Shown one piece after another: positions 8,505 through 16,003 of a stretch of 24,320 bases of DNA (its first letter is position 1; each line of letters opens with the position of its first letter). The notes under the pieces are model-generated. The model searched no databases and was not told where the DNA came from. It saw nothing but the letters and a program-made list of their open reading frames with translations. A program made the translations under genes and the position numbers. This DNA is from an uncultured Erysipelotrichaceae bacterium. GTDB lineage: Bacteria > Bacillota_I > Bacilli_A > RFN20 > CAG-826. Location of the stretch: assembly GCA_947303755.1 (NCBI GenBank), contig CAMYZF010000010.1, positions 1 through 24,320 on the forward strand. The letters run 5' to 3'.

Positions 8505-10278
8505 CGTTATTTATTGTGACTGAATAGTGATCCAAAATGTATTTTTTGTCAATGTGTTTTTCAAACAAAACTTCGGCCTGAACGTCAGTTGGAATATTGC
8601 TACTATTCACATGGTCAAACGAAGATTCAAACATACTAAGCAATCCTTGGTAGCCATATTTCATCCTACCAATAGCGTATTTGGATGATGCGTTGCAATT
8701 ACTATAAATTACTTTTTCAGGATGCTCATACAGTATTGCTGGATCAATAAAAAAGATTTCAATGCCTTTGTTTATTATATTGCCATAAATCTTATTCCAG
8801 ATCATTCTATAATTTGATCTGGTAATAGACAACGAAATGTGATCTAAAAACCCATCAAGTCTTTGATCATCAGTACATAAAGTGGAAATGTTTCTTTTTT
8901 TCAATTCTTCTCTTGAAAGAAGGCCGTGTGTGACAATGCTATCAAGATTCTCAATAGGAGAAAAATGAATCAAGGCTTTGATGCCTCTCCGCCTAATCTC
9001 ATTTTTAATATTGCGAATATCGTCTTCAAAGAATTCATGTGGCATTTTGCCTATTGTTTCAACAAAGAAATCTTTTGTGTAGTAAGAGCGAGAAATAAGA
9101 GATTCGAATGGTATCTCATTTTTCTTTGCAAAAAGGAGTATTTGAATAAGATCATCGTATTTAGACAAGTGATTTCCTAAAAGAAAAACCCTACTAAAAG
9201 TAACTAAGGTAGGCGAAGAATAAAACTCTTTCTTATTTCTTAAAAATTGCTCTTCTTGGGTTTCGGGCTTATTTAATCCCGCCATTCCTCTTTCAACAGT
9301 GATTATTCTCGAATAAAGCTTATATCTTTGTGGATCTAATTCAGGATAAATCTCACATAGTTTTTTTGCAGGCGGAATCTTATTCTTGATCAATAAATCT
9401 TCAACCTTGTTCTCAATTTCCTTAGTTGCCCAATCAATTAAATAGCTATCTTCTTGCTTTGCAGAAAAGAAAGACCGAATACTTTGAATATCGTCATTGG
9501 TATAGGAATCGTTATTTAGATAGAGTAAAAATCTTTTTCTATCGTAACTACCTAGAAGGTTGGAGTGATATTCCCCCTCATATTCATCAATTCTTGGGAG
9601 CAAAGATTCAACTTCACTAAGCGTACTAGCGTTATTGATTGAATTCTGCAATTTAAATAGAGTGGCTTTAAAAAATACCGGTCTCACAAATGATGGACTA
9701 TTTTTCTTTTCATATTTAGAAAGAAAGTTTTCGATAATCTCTTCGGTATCGGAATCATTAATATACTCAATCATCATATCGCAAAGTTGTTGCAATAATC
9801 GATTTCTATAAGTAGCTATATCTCTACAAAGCGGACAATTCTTATCACTAATTCTTTTCCACCAAAATTCAAATAAATCGATGGAATCGATAACACTTAA
9901 CGGATCAGATTGCTGAACCATGTCATATCTTTTACTTGCCTTTTTTATTAATAAGGCGGACTTGCTATTGAGGTAATAAGGGACATCAAGAGCATAATCA
10001 AAAAACTTTTCGATATCTTTATCTTCGTAGTATTCTGCCAACCATTCTGTAGCTTCATCCACATAGTGGAAATCGGCTTTTACCATGTAATCTAATGCAA
10101 GTTTTATATCTTTTCTATCGTCGGGAAGATCATCCGAATAACAGAGGCCCAAAAAATATGCTGCCTCATAACGTTTATCTTCGTATGCTTTCTTAAGAAA
10201 AAATACGGCTTTATCAAGATCTTCTGGATAGCCGTTAATACCGTAATAATAATTCTTCCCAATCTCAAAATTGTTCAT
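8467..10278 (-). CDS. darT1: DarT1-like DNA ADP-ribosyltransferase toxin with N-terminal Sel1/TPR-like repeats
   Basis: A 603-residue predicted toxin. The C-terminal 170 residues (about 430-590) are a DarT domain: IKALIHFSPIENLDSIVTHG (433-452) supplies the NAD-contact His438, R489-R491 lie in the region that follows, and VQAEVLF (566-572) holds the catalytic Glu569. With a NADAR partner downstream it should be of the DarT1, guanine-modifying, branch. Residues 5-90 are two or three Sel1/TPR-like helical repeats (DLDKAVFFLKKAYED, YEAAYFLGLCYSD, DIKLALDYMVKAD). The middle 350 residues are helical and unrecognised. This is three times the length of a minimal DarT, so the extension may sense or bind a trigger. 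The ATG at 10278 has no Shine-Dalgarno. It lies 21 bases after the stop of a 33-residue peptide that has a strong one, which suggests coupled, limited translation. Confidence 0.85.
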   Translation of the reverse strand: MNNFEIGKNYYYGINGYPEDLDKAVFFLKKAYEDKRYEAAYFLGLCYSDDLPDDRKDIKLALDYMVKADFHYVDEATEWLAEYYEDKDIEKFFDYALDVPYYLNSKSALLIKKASKRYDMVQQSDPLSVIDSIDLFEFWWKRISDKNCPLCRDIATYRNRLLQQLCDMMIEYINDSDTEEIIENFLSKYEKKNSPSFVRPVFFKATLFKLQNSINNASTLSEVESLLPRIDEYEGEYHSNLLGSYDRKRFLLYLNNDSYTNDDIQSIRSFFSAKQEDSYLIDWATKEIENKVEDLLIKNKIPPAKKLCEIYPELDPQRYKLYSRIITVERGMAGLNKPETQEEQFLRNKKEFYSSPTLVTFSRVFLLGNHLSKYDDLIQILLFAKKNEIPFESLISRSYYTKDFFVETIGKMPHEFFEDDIRNIKNEIRRRGIKALIHFSPIENLDSIVTHGLLSREELKKRNISTLCTDDQRLDGFLDHISLSITRSNYRMIWNKIYGNIINKGIEIFFIDPAILYEHPEKVIYSNCNASSKYAIGRMKYGYQGLLSMFESSFDHVNSSNIPTDVQAEVLFEKHIDKKYILDHYSVTINNDGNKISVYNPRR

Positions 10279-10299
10279 GCTAAGGCTATTAATAAAATT

Positions 10300-10401
10300 T
10301 TATCTTTTGAAGAAGATATATTTCAATAGATGGAAATTGTACCAAATAGCGAAGGTTATAAACCAAACGATTAATGACCAAATAATAACAGATAATAACA
10401 T
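10300..10401 (-). CDS. 33-residue single-pass membrane peptide upstream of darT1
   Basis: A very short gene: MLLSVIIWSLIVWFITFAIW followed by a polar, basic tail ending KYIFFKR. Residues 2-20 form one hydrophobic, tryptophan-rich membrane span. AAGGAGG lies 9 bases before the ATG, the best ribosome site in the toxin half of the island, which makes translation credible. Size, one span and a basic tail recall type I toxin peptides and small regulatory membrane peptides, but I recognise no family. Its stop lies 21 bases before darT1, so it could be a leader that delivers ribosomes to the weak toxin start. An in-frame start at 10482 would add 27 residues, but it has no better ribosome site and I rejected it. 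Confidence 0.5.
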   Translation of the reverse strand: MLLSVIIWSLIVWFITFAIWYNFHLLKYIFFKR

Positions 10402-10428
10402 TTCCTTTTTCCTCCTTATCAAGAATTT

Positions 10429-10455
10429 GTGCAGAGAGGGGAAGTCAATCCCCCC
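10429..10455 (-). promoter_or_regulatory. GGGG-TTGAC-CCCC-TGCAC element upstream of the darT1 operon
   Basis: On the minus strand: a run of six G, AT, TGAC (read together as a TTGACT -35-like hexamer), CCCC, then TGCAC. The G and C runs can pair. A near copy with identical 10-base spacing between TTGAC and TGCAC occurs at 22097-22124. Here no convincing -10 follows at 16-18 bases, and the peptide ribosome site is close, so operator or degenerate promoter are both possible. Confidence 0.4.
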
Positions 10456-10730
10456 ACTGCAGTATAGAAAGGAATTGAACATGATTAAGTTCGCTAAAAG
10501 TGTAAAAAGAAAAATTGTTAAAAACCAGTCTTGTAATGTTTCCGGAATGGGCTACAATTTGAACTCTCTCACCAAACTATCTTCGTAGAAGCTTTATTCT
10601 GAAATCTTCTACTCTTTTCTCTTCTATCCTATAGCCCTTCCTTCTCCTGTTTCTTCCTTTCCTAGGTTCTTTTTTTAAAAAAATGTAAAACATGTTGTTG
10701 CATAGAATTATTGGAGTTCTTTCATTTGTT

Positions 10731-10762
10731 AATAAAAAAGTCCCCACAAATCGTGAGAACTT
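10731..10762 (-). terminator. Intrinsic terminator of the XRE/exported-protein operon
   Basis: On the minus strand AAGTTCTCAC pairs with GTGGGGACTT (10 pairs including G-U) around a 5-base loop and is followed by a run of T. It lies 18 bases after the stop of the exported-protein gene. Confidence 0.85.
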
Positions 10763-10780
10763 ATTTGCAATGTTTATTGA

Positions 10781-12394
10781 TTAAACCACAAATGGTTCGC
10801 CGATGAAGTCGACTATTGCATCTCCGTCAATCAAGTCTTTATTGGCAATGAAGATGTCGATTAGAGTAGCGTAATCTTCTTCAATTTTGGCTAAATAAGG
10901 ATTTGAAATTGCTGAAGCAATTCCACTGGTCTTTGAGATATCCGATGAATAAGATTCATAATTTTCTCCAGCTTGAACAAACATCATTGGAAGATCTGAT
11001 TCAAATTCGGTTAGTACTCCATCGACATATCCATAAAAATATTGGGTTCTAATTTCGATATCGTATTTACGAGATGTATTAATGCCTAATTTTTTGTTGT
11101 ATGTTGGTTCAAAGACAGAACTGCCACCATTAACATAAACGCTGTGTGGATTTTCGTTTTCTTTATAGCTCTCTTTTTCGATTGCTTTTATGTTTGTAAA
11201 CCCAGACACATGGGTGAAATTAAACCAAAGTGTGTTGTATGTAACAAGAGATCTAGTTTCTCTTATTTCAAAACCAAGAAGTTTTCCTTCGCTGGTTAAA
11301 TATAATTCATTTATGTAGCCTTTAAGGCCAAGGATTGCTCTTGCTTTGTTTCCAACAACAGAGGTGTAATCTTCGGTAATATAGAAGTCTGCACATGATC
11401 CAACTAAGTCTTTATCTTTGTATTGGACAAATTCATAAATATGGCCTTCAACATTATCCGATTCATCTTTAGCGATACTGAAGTATGCTTTTCTTGATAC
11501 TGATGAAATTCCATATTCAAGACCAAAGGCATATGAAGAAGGAGCAAGAACAAACTTCAAAGCATTACCTTCTCCTAATTGAATACGAACTGTCTTAACA
11601 TTTGTGGCAATAACATATTCCATATCGATTCTTGGATTGATTGTGCCGAATAATGGGACTTCCACTCCAGTGATGTAATCAAGAGTATAAGTTAGCGTTG
11701 TGCCATTGAAATTAAGTGTAGCAGTAAATGATGATTCACCAGTGAATGTCTTTGATACTGTTCCATCATAATAATCATCTAAGAAGGCATATACGATTAA
11801 GTTAGCAGCACCCAAGACTTCAGAACCATAGGTTGTAATGTTATAGAAGGTTTGACTTTCTTTGGTGTTTTCAATGACCATATGCCATTGTTCACCAAAG
11901 CCACCATATTTGATGCTGCTAACATTAACGAAGTTATTGAAGTCATATGTAACATCTTCTTCATCATACTTAGTTGCACCTTCAGGACGCATGGATTCTG
12001 GGATGTAGCTATATGGATCGTGATTGAACGCTAGCATGAGTTCTTGGAGGTATCCTTTAATATCAACTCTTTCGGAGAGTGGAGGTAGATAACGAGGATC
12101 CTCACTTGTGAGTTCTACGAAATAAGAAGTTGTATCGAAAGCAACTCCTTCTCTAATATCTTCACCTGGTCCTGGATTCTCTAATGTGAAATTGTGGGTT
12201 GAACAATTCGCCCAGAATTCTTTTGAACCATGAGTGTCATGAGTCGGGGTTACTTGTGCGTAGTGATTCCAATAACTACCATCGTTAGCAGTAGCTAAAA
12301 AAGCATTTTCTTTTTTAGAGATAACAACTCCCGCTGCAGCGCCTAAGCTGAGCGATAAAGCAGTAACGGCAATAAGTAAACCCTTCTTCTTCAT
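10781..12394 (-). CDS. Exported protein of unknown function
   Basis: A 537-residue protein with a clear signal peptide: MKKKGLLIAVTALSLSLGAA, a basic start and a hydrophobic core, with possible cleavage near residue 36 (ATA-ND). There is no lipobox Cys. The mature part is rich in Tyr, Thr, Asn and acidic residues, with alternating beta-like stretches such as YEFVQYKDKDLV and FTATLNFNGTTLTYTLDYI, as in secreted surface proteins. It shows no LPxTG and no C-terminal anchor. The start follows AGGAGGAAGA, which is part of the last codons of the upstream XRE gene two bases away, so the two are translated together. I do not recognise the family. Confidence 0.75.
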   Translation of the reverse strand: MKKKGLLIAVTALSLSLGAAAGVVISKKENAFLATANDGSYWNHYAQVTPTHDTHGSKEFWANCSTHNFTLENPGPGEDIREGVAFDTTSYFVELTSEDPRYLPPLSERVDIKGYLQELMLAFNHDPYSYIPESMRPEGATKYDEEDVTYDFNNFVNVSSIKYGGFGEQWHMVIENTKESQTFYNITTYGSEVLGAANLIVYAFLDDYYDGTVSKTFTGESSFTATLNFNGTTLTYTLDYITGVEVPLFGTINPRIDMEYVIATNVKTVRIQLGEGNALKFVLAPSSYAFGLEYGISSVSRKAYFSIAKDESDNVEGHIYEFVQYKDKDLVGSCADFYITEDYTSVVGNKARAILGLKGYINELYLTSEGKLLGFEIRETRSLVTYNTLWFNFTHVSGFTNIKAIEKESYKENENPHSVYVNGGSSVFEPTYNKKLGINTSRKYDIEIRTQYFYGYVDGVLTEFESDLPMMFVQAGENYESYSSDISKTSGIASAISNPYLAKIEEDYATLIDIFIANKDLIDGDAIVDFIGEPFVV

Positions 12395-12396
12395 GA

Positions 12397-13335
12397 TTAT
12401 CTTCCTCCTCTACGACCATGAACTCCACCACCAACTGGTGAGTCAACGATCGCATCTTTATAATCAGTTCTAATATTGTGAATCAAAATAAATGGGAATG
12501 AGAATGTTGCTAGGAACGCAGATATTGCTACAGCAAGGAATACAACAAAGATACCAAATAGGAATCCTAATATTGCAAATAATATCTTCATTCCAATCAG
12601 CCAAACAAATCCTCCTAGGTCCCATGTAAAGATTAGACCAGGGAATCTAATTGACCATGATGATACCGTCAAGAAGACTTCGCCTATGTAAGATAAGGTG
12701 ATGATGCAATATATATCAGCGAATATCGCATATGAGAAGACAACACTAAGAACAACTGCAACAGCAGGATTCATAAACTCCGCACATGCGCCTAAAAAGA
12801 TTCCAAGGAATACACCTAAGGCCACTACTCCACCAGCAATTGACCAACCAAAGGCAATCTTTTTAATTCTGGAGGCAGCTTTATCTTTTCTAGCTTGTTC
12901 ATCAATGCTTCTTTGTCTTTTGACTTGTTCAAGACACTCTTTGTGATAATAGGTTTGACCGATATTAACAGTGCGAACCATTCTTCCATGTCTTTCACGT
13001 CTATATGCATCTTCAGATACTAATTCAGATTCAGGAATATCCTTACCGCATTTCGCACAGACATGAACTTCTTCTTTATGGACTACAACGGTTGTGGGTG
13101 GTGAGACTGAATCATCTTTCCTAGTTGTTGGTTCACCATCATCTTCGCTTAGAAGGTAATCCAAAGAACAATTGAATAGTTTCGCTAATTCGCGGAGAGT
13201 AGATATATCTGGTTCATTCTCCCCGTTTTCCCATTTAGAGACTGTTTGAAATGAGACGTGTAACTTATCAGCTAGTTCTTTTTGAGTAAGACCTTTTAAT
13301 GATCTTAGATCTTTTAATTTTTGACCAAGTGTCAT
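12397..13335 (-). CDS. XRE-type HTH regulator with zinc-binding linker and membrane domain
   Basis: A 312-residue protein. Residues 5-60 are a standard XRE/Cro helix-turn-helix (GLTQKELADKLHVSFQTVSKWENG, with ISTLRELAKLFNCSLDYLL). Residues 90-135 carry CAKCGK (C93, C96) and YHKEC (H131, C134), which probably bind one zinc. Three or four membrane spans follow, about 160-183, 190-215 and 245-285. A DNA-binding head on a membrane domain suggests a sensor that controls its own operon, possibly the exported protein made next to it. AAGGAGGTG lies ahead of the ATG. The C-terminus is Gly/Arg-rich (GGGVHGRRGGR). Its ligand is unknown. Confidence 0.85.
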   Translation of the reverse strand: MTLGQKLKDLRSLKGLTQKELADKLHVSFQTVSKWENGENEPDISTLRELAKLFNCSLDYLLSEDDGEPTTRKDDSVSPPTTVVVHKEEVHVCAKCGKDIPESELVSEDAYRRERHGRMVRTVNIGQTYYHKECLEQVKRQRSIDEQARKDKAASRIKKIAFGWSIAGGVVALGVFLGIFLGACAEFMNPAVAVVLSVVFSYAIFADIYCIITLSYIGEVFLTVSSWSIRFPGLIFTWDLGGFVWLIGMKILFAILGFLFGIFVVFLAVAISAFLATFSFPFILIHNIRTDYKDAIVDSPVGGGVHGRRGGR

Positions 13336-13595
13336 AATCGAACACCTCCTTCGCTAATAATATTCACTTTATCGGGGAATTTTTGAAATAACCAATAACG
13401 GGAATTGCTCCCTGAAACGTAGAATTGATAGTTTATTTATATAATAAATAGTTTATGCACAAAATGATTGGACAACATCTTGACTGTTATAAATATTTTA
13501 TAAATGGATAAGAGAGTTCGCAAACACTCTTTACGCGAATCATATAGACCTTTTATTAGAAAAGCCTAAAATAATTTATGTTAGAAGGCGTAGAT
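13336..13595. other. Divergent control region between the XRE gene and the zinc-ribbon gene
   Basis: 260 bases, very AT-rich, with TATATAATAAATAG near 13437-13450 and TTGACTGTTATAAATATTTTATAAA near 13479-13503, either of which could hold -10 cores. A GGGAATTGCTCCC inverted repeat lies near 13399-13411 and is a candidate operator for the XRE protein. I cannot fix either promoter. Confidence 0.35.
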
Positions 13596-14069
13596 ATGGC
13601 TGTTATAGTTACCAACAATAAAGGAATGTATGATTGCTTTGAGACCAAATGTCCACACTGTGGAAGAACTCTCAAATATTCTAGGAATAGCGTCCGGGCC
13701 CATTATAGATGGCCAAATGGTTTTATCTATTGTCCTGGTTGCAGAAGACCAGTTGGTCACGATGAAGCAAATATAGTAACGCGCGGAGACAAAATACTAA
13801 AGGAAGCCGCTATTCAAGAAGGTCTCACAAAAGAAAAATTAGAAAAACAAGTTAAAGATCTGCGTGTGCCTAAAAATGTCTTGCTAGGTATTGGAATACC
13901 ACTACTTGTCCTAGGAGCAATATTTACGACAATGTCGTTGTTTATGCCAAAAGTAATCTGGTGGTTTATTCCATTCGCTGTTTTTAATGTTGGTTTATCA
14001 ATGACCATTCTTGGAGGAGTTTTCTCCAGAATGATTAACCATAAATTGTTAACGATTGATTCACTTTAA
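13596..14069 (+). CDS. Zinc-ribbon protein with two membrane spans
   Basis: A 157-residue protein. Two CPHC/CPGC pairs (C19, C22, C46, C49) form a zinc ribbon in the cytoplasmic head. A charged helix (KILKEAAIQEGLTKEKLEKQVKDL) leads to two membrane spans at about 95-117 and 120-143. ATG at 13578 would add six residues, but AGAAGG sits 7 bases before the ATG at 13596, so I use that. Its end faces the next gene with only 8 bases between the stops. I do not recognise a family. Neighbouring genes also join Cys-based metal sites to membrane segments. Confidence 0.75.
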   Translation: MAVIVTNNKGMYDCFETKCPHCGRTLKYSRNSVRAHYRWPNGFIYCPGCRRPVGHDEANIVTRGDKILKEAAIQEGLTKEKLEKQVKDLRVPKNVLLGIGIPLLVLGAIFTTMSLFMPKVIWWFIPFAVFNVGLSMTILGGVFSRMINHKLLTIDSL

Positions 14070-14077
14070 GATCATTG

Positions 14078-14848
14078 CTATTTGGTTAATTCATCTAATT
14101 CTCGTCTAAGTGCCAGCATTCTTGCTGGTTTCTTTTTACTAGCGATAACCATAATGATGATAGTCGCAACTAGAGCGATACTTAGAATCACGAACGGAAG
14201 CCAAACGATTGAATCTCTACTTGCTTTGTATTGAAGACCTTGTTCATATAGTTCCACCATCAACGGTTCGTTCACATCATGGCCCATGTTGTATAGGAAG
14301 GTAATAGAATCTTTCACAGCTTGTAGCTTGGAATTGAAAACCCAATATGGGGCCCAGCCTAAAAGGAAGGCTATTCCTGATATCAACAAGCCGATGATCA
14401 AAACTATAGTTGGTCTACGATTTTCTTTTGCAATCTCTGATTTCTTTAGATTAATCTTTCGTTGCTTTTTATATTCCGCTTCCTCTTTTTCTTTTTTTAC
14501 AAAATCGACTTTGCGAGAAGGAGCGGTATAAGAAGATGTTCTTTCAACGGTAGATTCTTGAATTCTTTGGGATGCAAGTTTTTGCTCTCTTATGATTCGT
14601 TCAGATTCTTTCTTTTGCTCCTCAATAGCGAGTTTAGATGCAAGCAAGCTCCACTTTTGATATTTTGAGCACCAATGTTCTTCGTTAACTGTTCTACCGT
14701 TATCAGTGCTTCTAGAATTGCAACAAGTTCCATTAGTGTCTGTGTGTACAGAATCACCAAAAATGAAACCTGATTCTAGTTTGCGGTGTGCGCTAAAGAA
14801 TTCACAGGACCAACATTTGTCTTTTTTAAAGTTACTATGAGTGGACAT
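14078..14848 (-). CDS. Cys-rich, coiled-coil, two-TM membrane protein
   Basis: A 256-residue protein. The N-terminal 60 residues hold CWSC (C12, C15), a CC pair (42-43) and C60, a likely zinc or Fe-S head. Residues about 70-145 are highly charged and helical (IEEQKKESERIIREQK, KKEKEEAEYKKQRK), a probable coiled coil. Membrane spans lie at about 148-170 and 214-236 with an external loop of 40 residues. Its ATG shares a base with the stop of the upstream nuclease gene (TAATG), indicating termination-reinitiation. Its last 15 codons overlap a terminator on the other strand. Function unknown. Confidence 0.75.
   Translation of the reverse strand: MSTHSNFKKDKCWSCEFFSAHRKLESGFIFGDSVHTDTNGTCCNSRSTDNGRTVNEEHWCSKYQKWSLLASKLAIEEQKKESERIIREQKLASQRIQESTVERTSSYTAPSRKVDFVKKEKEEAEYKKQRKINLKKSEIAKENRRPTIVLIIGLLISGIAFLLGWAPYWVFNSKLQAVKDSITFLYNMGHDVNEPLMVELYEQGLQYKASRDSIVWLPFVILSIALVATIIIMVIASKKKPARMLALRRELDELTK
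14113..14138 (+). terminator. Intrinsic terminator inside the convergent gene
   Basis: CCAGCA pairs perfectly with TGCTGG around a TTCT loop, followed by TTTCTTTTT. It would end transcription of the + strand zinc-ribbon gene 44 bases past its stop, and it lies within the 3' coding end of the opposing gene. Confidence 0.75.
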
Positions 14849-15942
14849 TATTTAAATAACTCTTTACCCTTTGATTTTATAATATGCACAGCTTTTTTTA
14901 GATATTCCTTAATCAAATCTTTTAATGTTCCATAATCTTGAATATCTTCAACAGGTTCAACGCTATCGTTATATGTATCAAAGTATTGGTAAACCCAATG
15001 ACCAGAGTAAGAACACGGGTTTTTACTCATTGTGGTTGGGTGTTTAAAAATAGTTCGATTATTCTTCTTATCAAAGTTATCATCAAACCAATTTTCATCT
15101 AGACCGATTTTGAAAATATCACCGACATTTCCTGAATTTAATTCTAAAAATATTCTGAATTGATTATCTTCTATTTGGACTCCAATTTTACCTTTATAAG
15201 TCTCTTCACTGCCTTTTTGTATTTCAAACGAGATAGTTGATTTGCCATTATGGAAAGATCTAAAAATGCCAAACTTCCAATTGGGGCAATCTTGTAATAA
15301 TTCATTCATTTCTTGATTGATATCTTCACAATGAATAACAAAATCATCGGCTTTAATCTTTCTATACACATCCATCAATCTAACTTTGTATAGTCCTTTA
15401 ATATTTTCGGTCCAGTATGAAAGCCTGCCAGACGTTTCTTCCAAGGAGAGTTCCATAAGTGTATTAATCGAATCTAAAACATCACAATAGTCTGAGACCA
15501 CCATTTTAAGATGTGAATCAGAAATTGATAATGTTCTCAAGAATGATGAAATGTTGTGATAAGAAATAAACGACCAGCCATCTGGCAAATCAAAAGGAGG
15601 TTCAGTTATACCTGTAATAATGCCTCTTTTAAGTTTTGTATTCTCGCTATATCTAACCAATTGGGAATAATCAGGATAAGACTTGATTTTATTTTCAATA
15701 ACGTATTCGTTTCCTTGATAGAAAATAACAAGATCACGATTTTTATCTTCTCTTTCAATTCTAATACCGTCAAAATTTGTTATTTCTTCAAAGAAGAAAG
15801 TAATAAAACTTCTACATTCTTCTTGTTCCATTAGATAAGCCCAAAAGTTTGAGTGGAATAATTCCTTAGAGCCCAAAGACATTGCAAACACTGGTGATTT
15901 TTCCAGTTTTTCAATATTTTCAATAAACACGTTTCTTTCCAT
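14848..15942 (-). CDS. PD-(D/E)XK nuclease family protein
   Basis: A 364-residue protein of the PD-(D/E)XK (PDDEXK_4-like) superfamily. ELFHSNFWAYLMEQE (27-41) is the usual lead helix. D70 in KNRDLVIF, then E83-N-K85 in YVIENKIKS, form the active site, and QLVRYSE follows as the helix after it. This is enough for a metal-dependent nuclease fold, and the catalytic residues are intact. The C-terminal half (about 160-364) is unrecognised. The ATG at 15942 has AAAGGAAA rather far upstream. It is coupled by a TAATG overlap to the membrane protein gene downstream, so the two may act together. The substrate is not visible from sequence. Confidence 0.85.
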   Translation of the reverse strand: MERNVFIENIEKLEKSPVFAMSLGSKELFHSNFWAYLMEQEECRSFITFFFEEITNFDGIRIEREDKNRDLVIFYQGNEYVIENKIKSYPDYSQLVRYSENTKLKRGIITGITEPPFDLPDGWSFISYHNISSFLRTLSISDSHLKMVVSDYCDVLDSINTLMELSLEETSGRLSYWTENIKGLYKVRLMDVYRKIKADDFVIHCEDINQEMNELLQDCPNWKFGIFRSFHNGKSTISFEIQKGSEETYKGKIGVQIEDNQFRIFLELNSGNVGDIFKIGLDENWFDDNFDKKNNRTIFKHPTTMSKNPCSYSGHWVYQYFDTYNDSVEPVEDIQDYGTLKDLIKEYLKKAVHIIKSKGKELFK

Positions 15943-16003
15943 AATTAAAAATTTCCTTTTAACCGATAAACTATTAAATAAATTTTAACAAATTCATCTT
16001 TAT

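Larger units (their letters stand above)
10402..10780. other. Intergenic region between darT1 operon and exported-protein gene
   Basis: Contents: the regulatory element at 10429-10455; a + strand short frame at 10481-10588 (35 codons, MIKFAKSVKRK..., with AAAGGA 7 bases before its ATG), which is plausible but unsupported by any family; a polypyrimidine tract on the + strand at about 10600-10672; and the terminator of the neighbouring operon at 10731-10762. The minus strand of the tract is purine-rich with several AGGA-like groups but no long frame. Confidence 0.5.

Noticed and set aside
7860..10278. DarT2-DarG (thymine-modifying toxin with macrodomain antitoxin)
   Set aside because: The downstream protein shows NADAR motifs (EVSTKS, SAFNL, NCQAR), not a macrodomain.
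10437..10456. GGGG/CCCC hairpin at 10437-10456 as an intrinsic terminator
   Set aside because: No T-run follows on either strand, and the similar element at 22097-22124 is embedded in a consensus promoter.
10271..10588. A 105-codon + strand frame through the darT1 leader region
   Set aside because: Its first two thirds lie opposite the membrane peptide gene and have no ribosome site. Only the internal ATG at 10481 is plausible, and it is reported as a short candidate.
12698..12946. 82-codon + strand frame inside the XRE gene
   Set aside because: It is antisense to a well-supported gene with recognisable domains and has no motif of its own.
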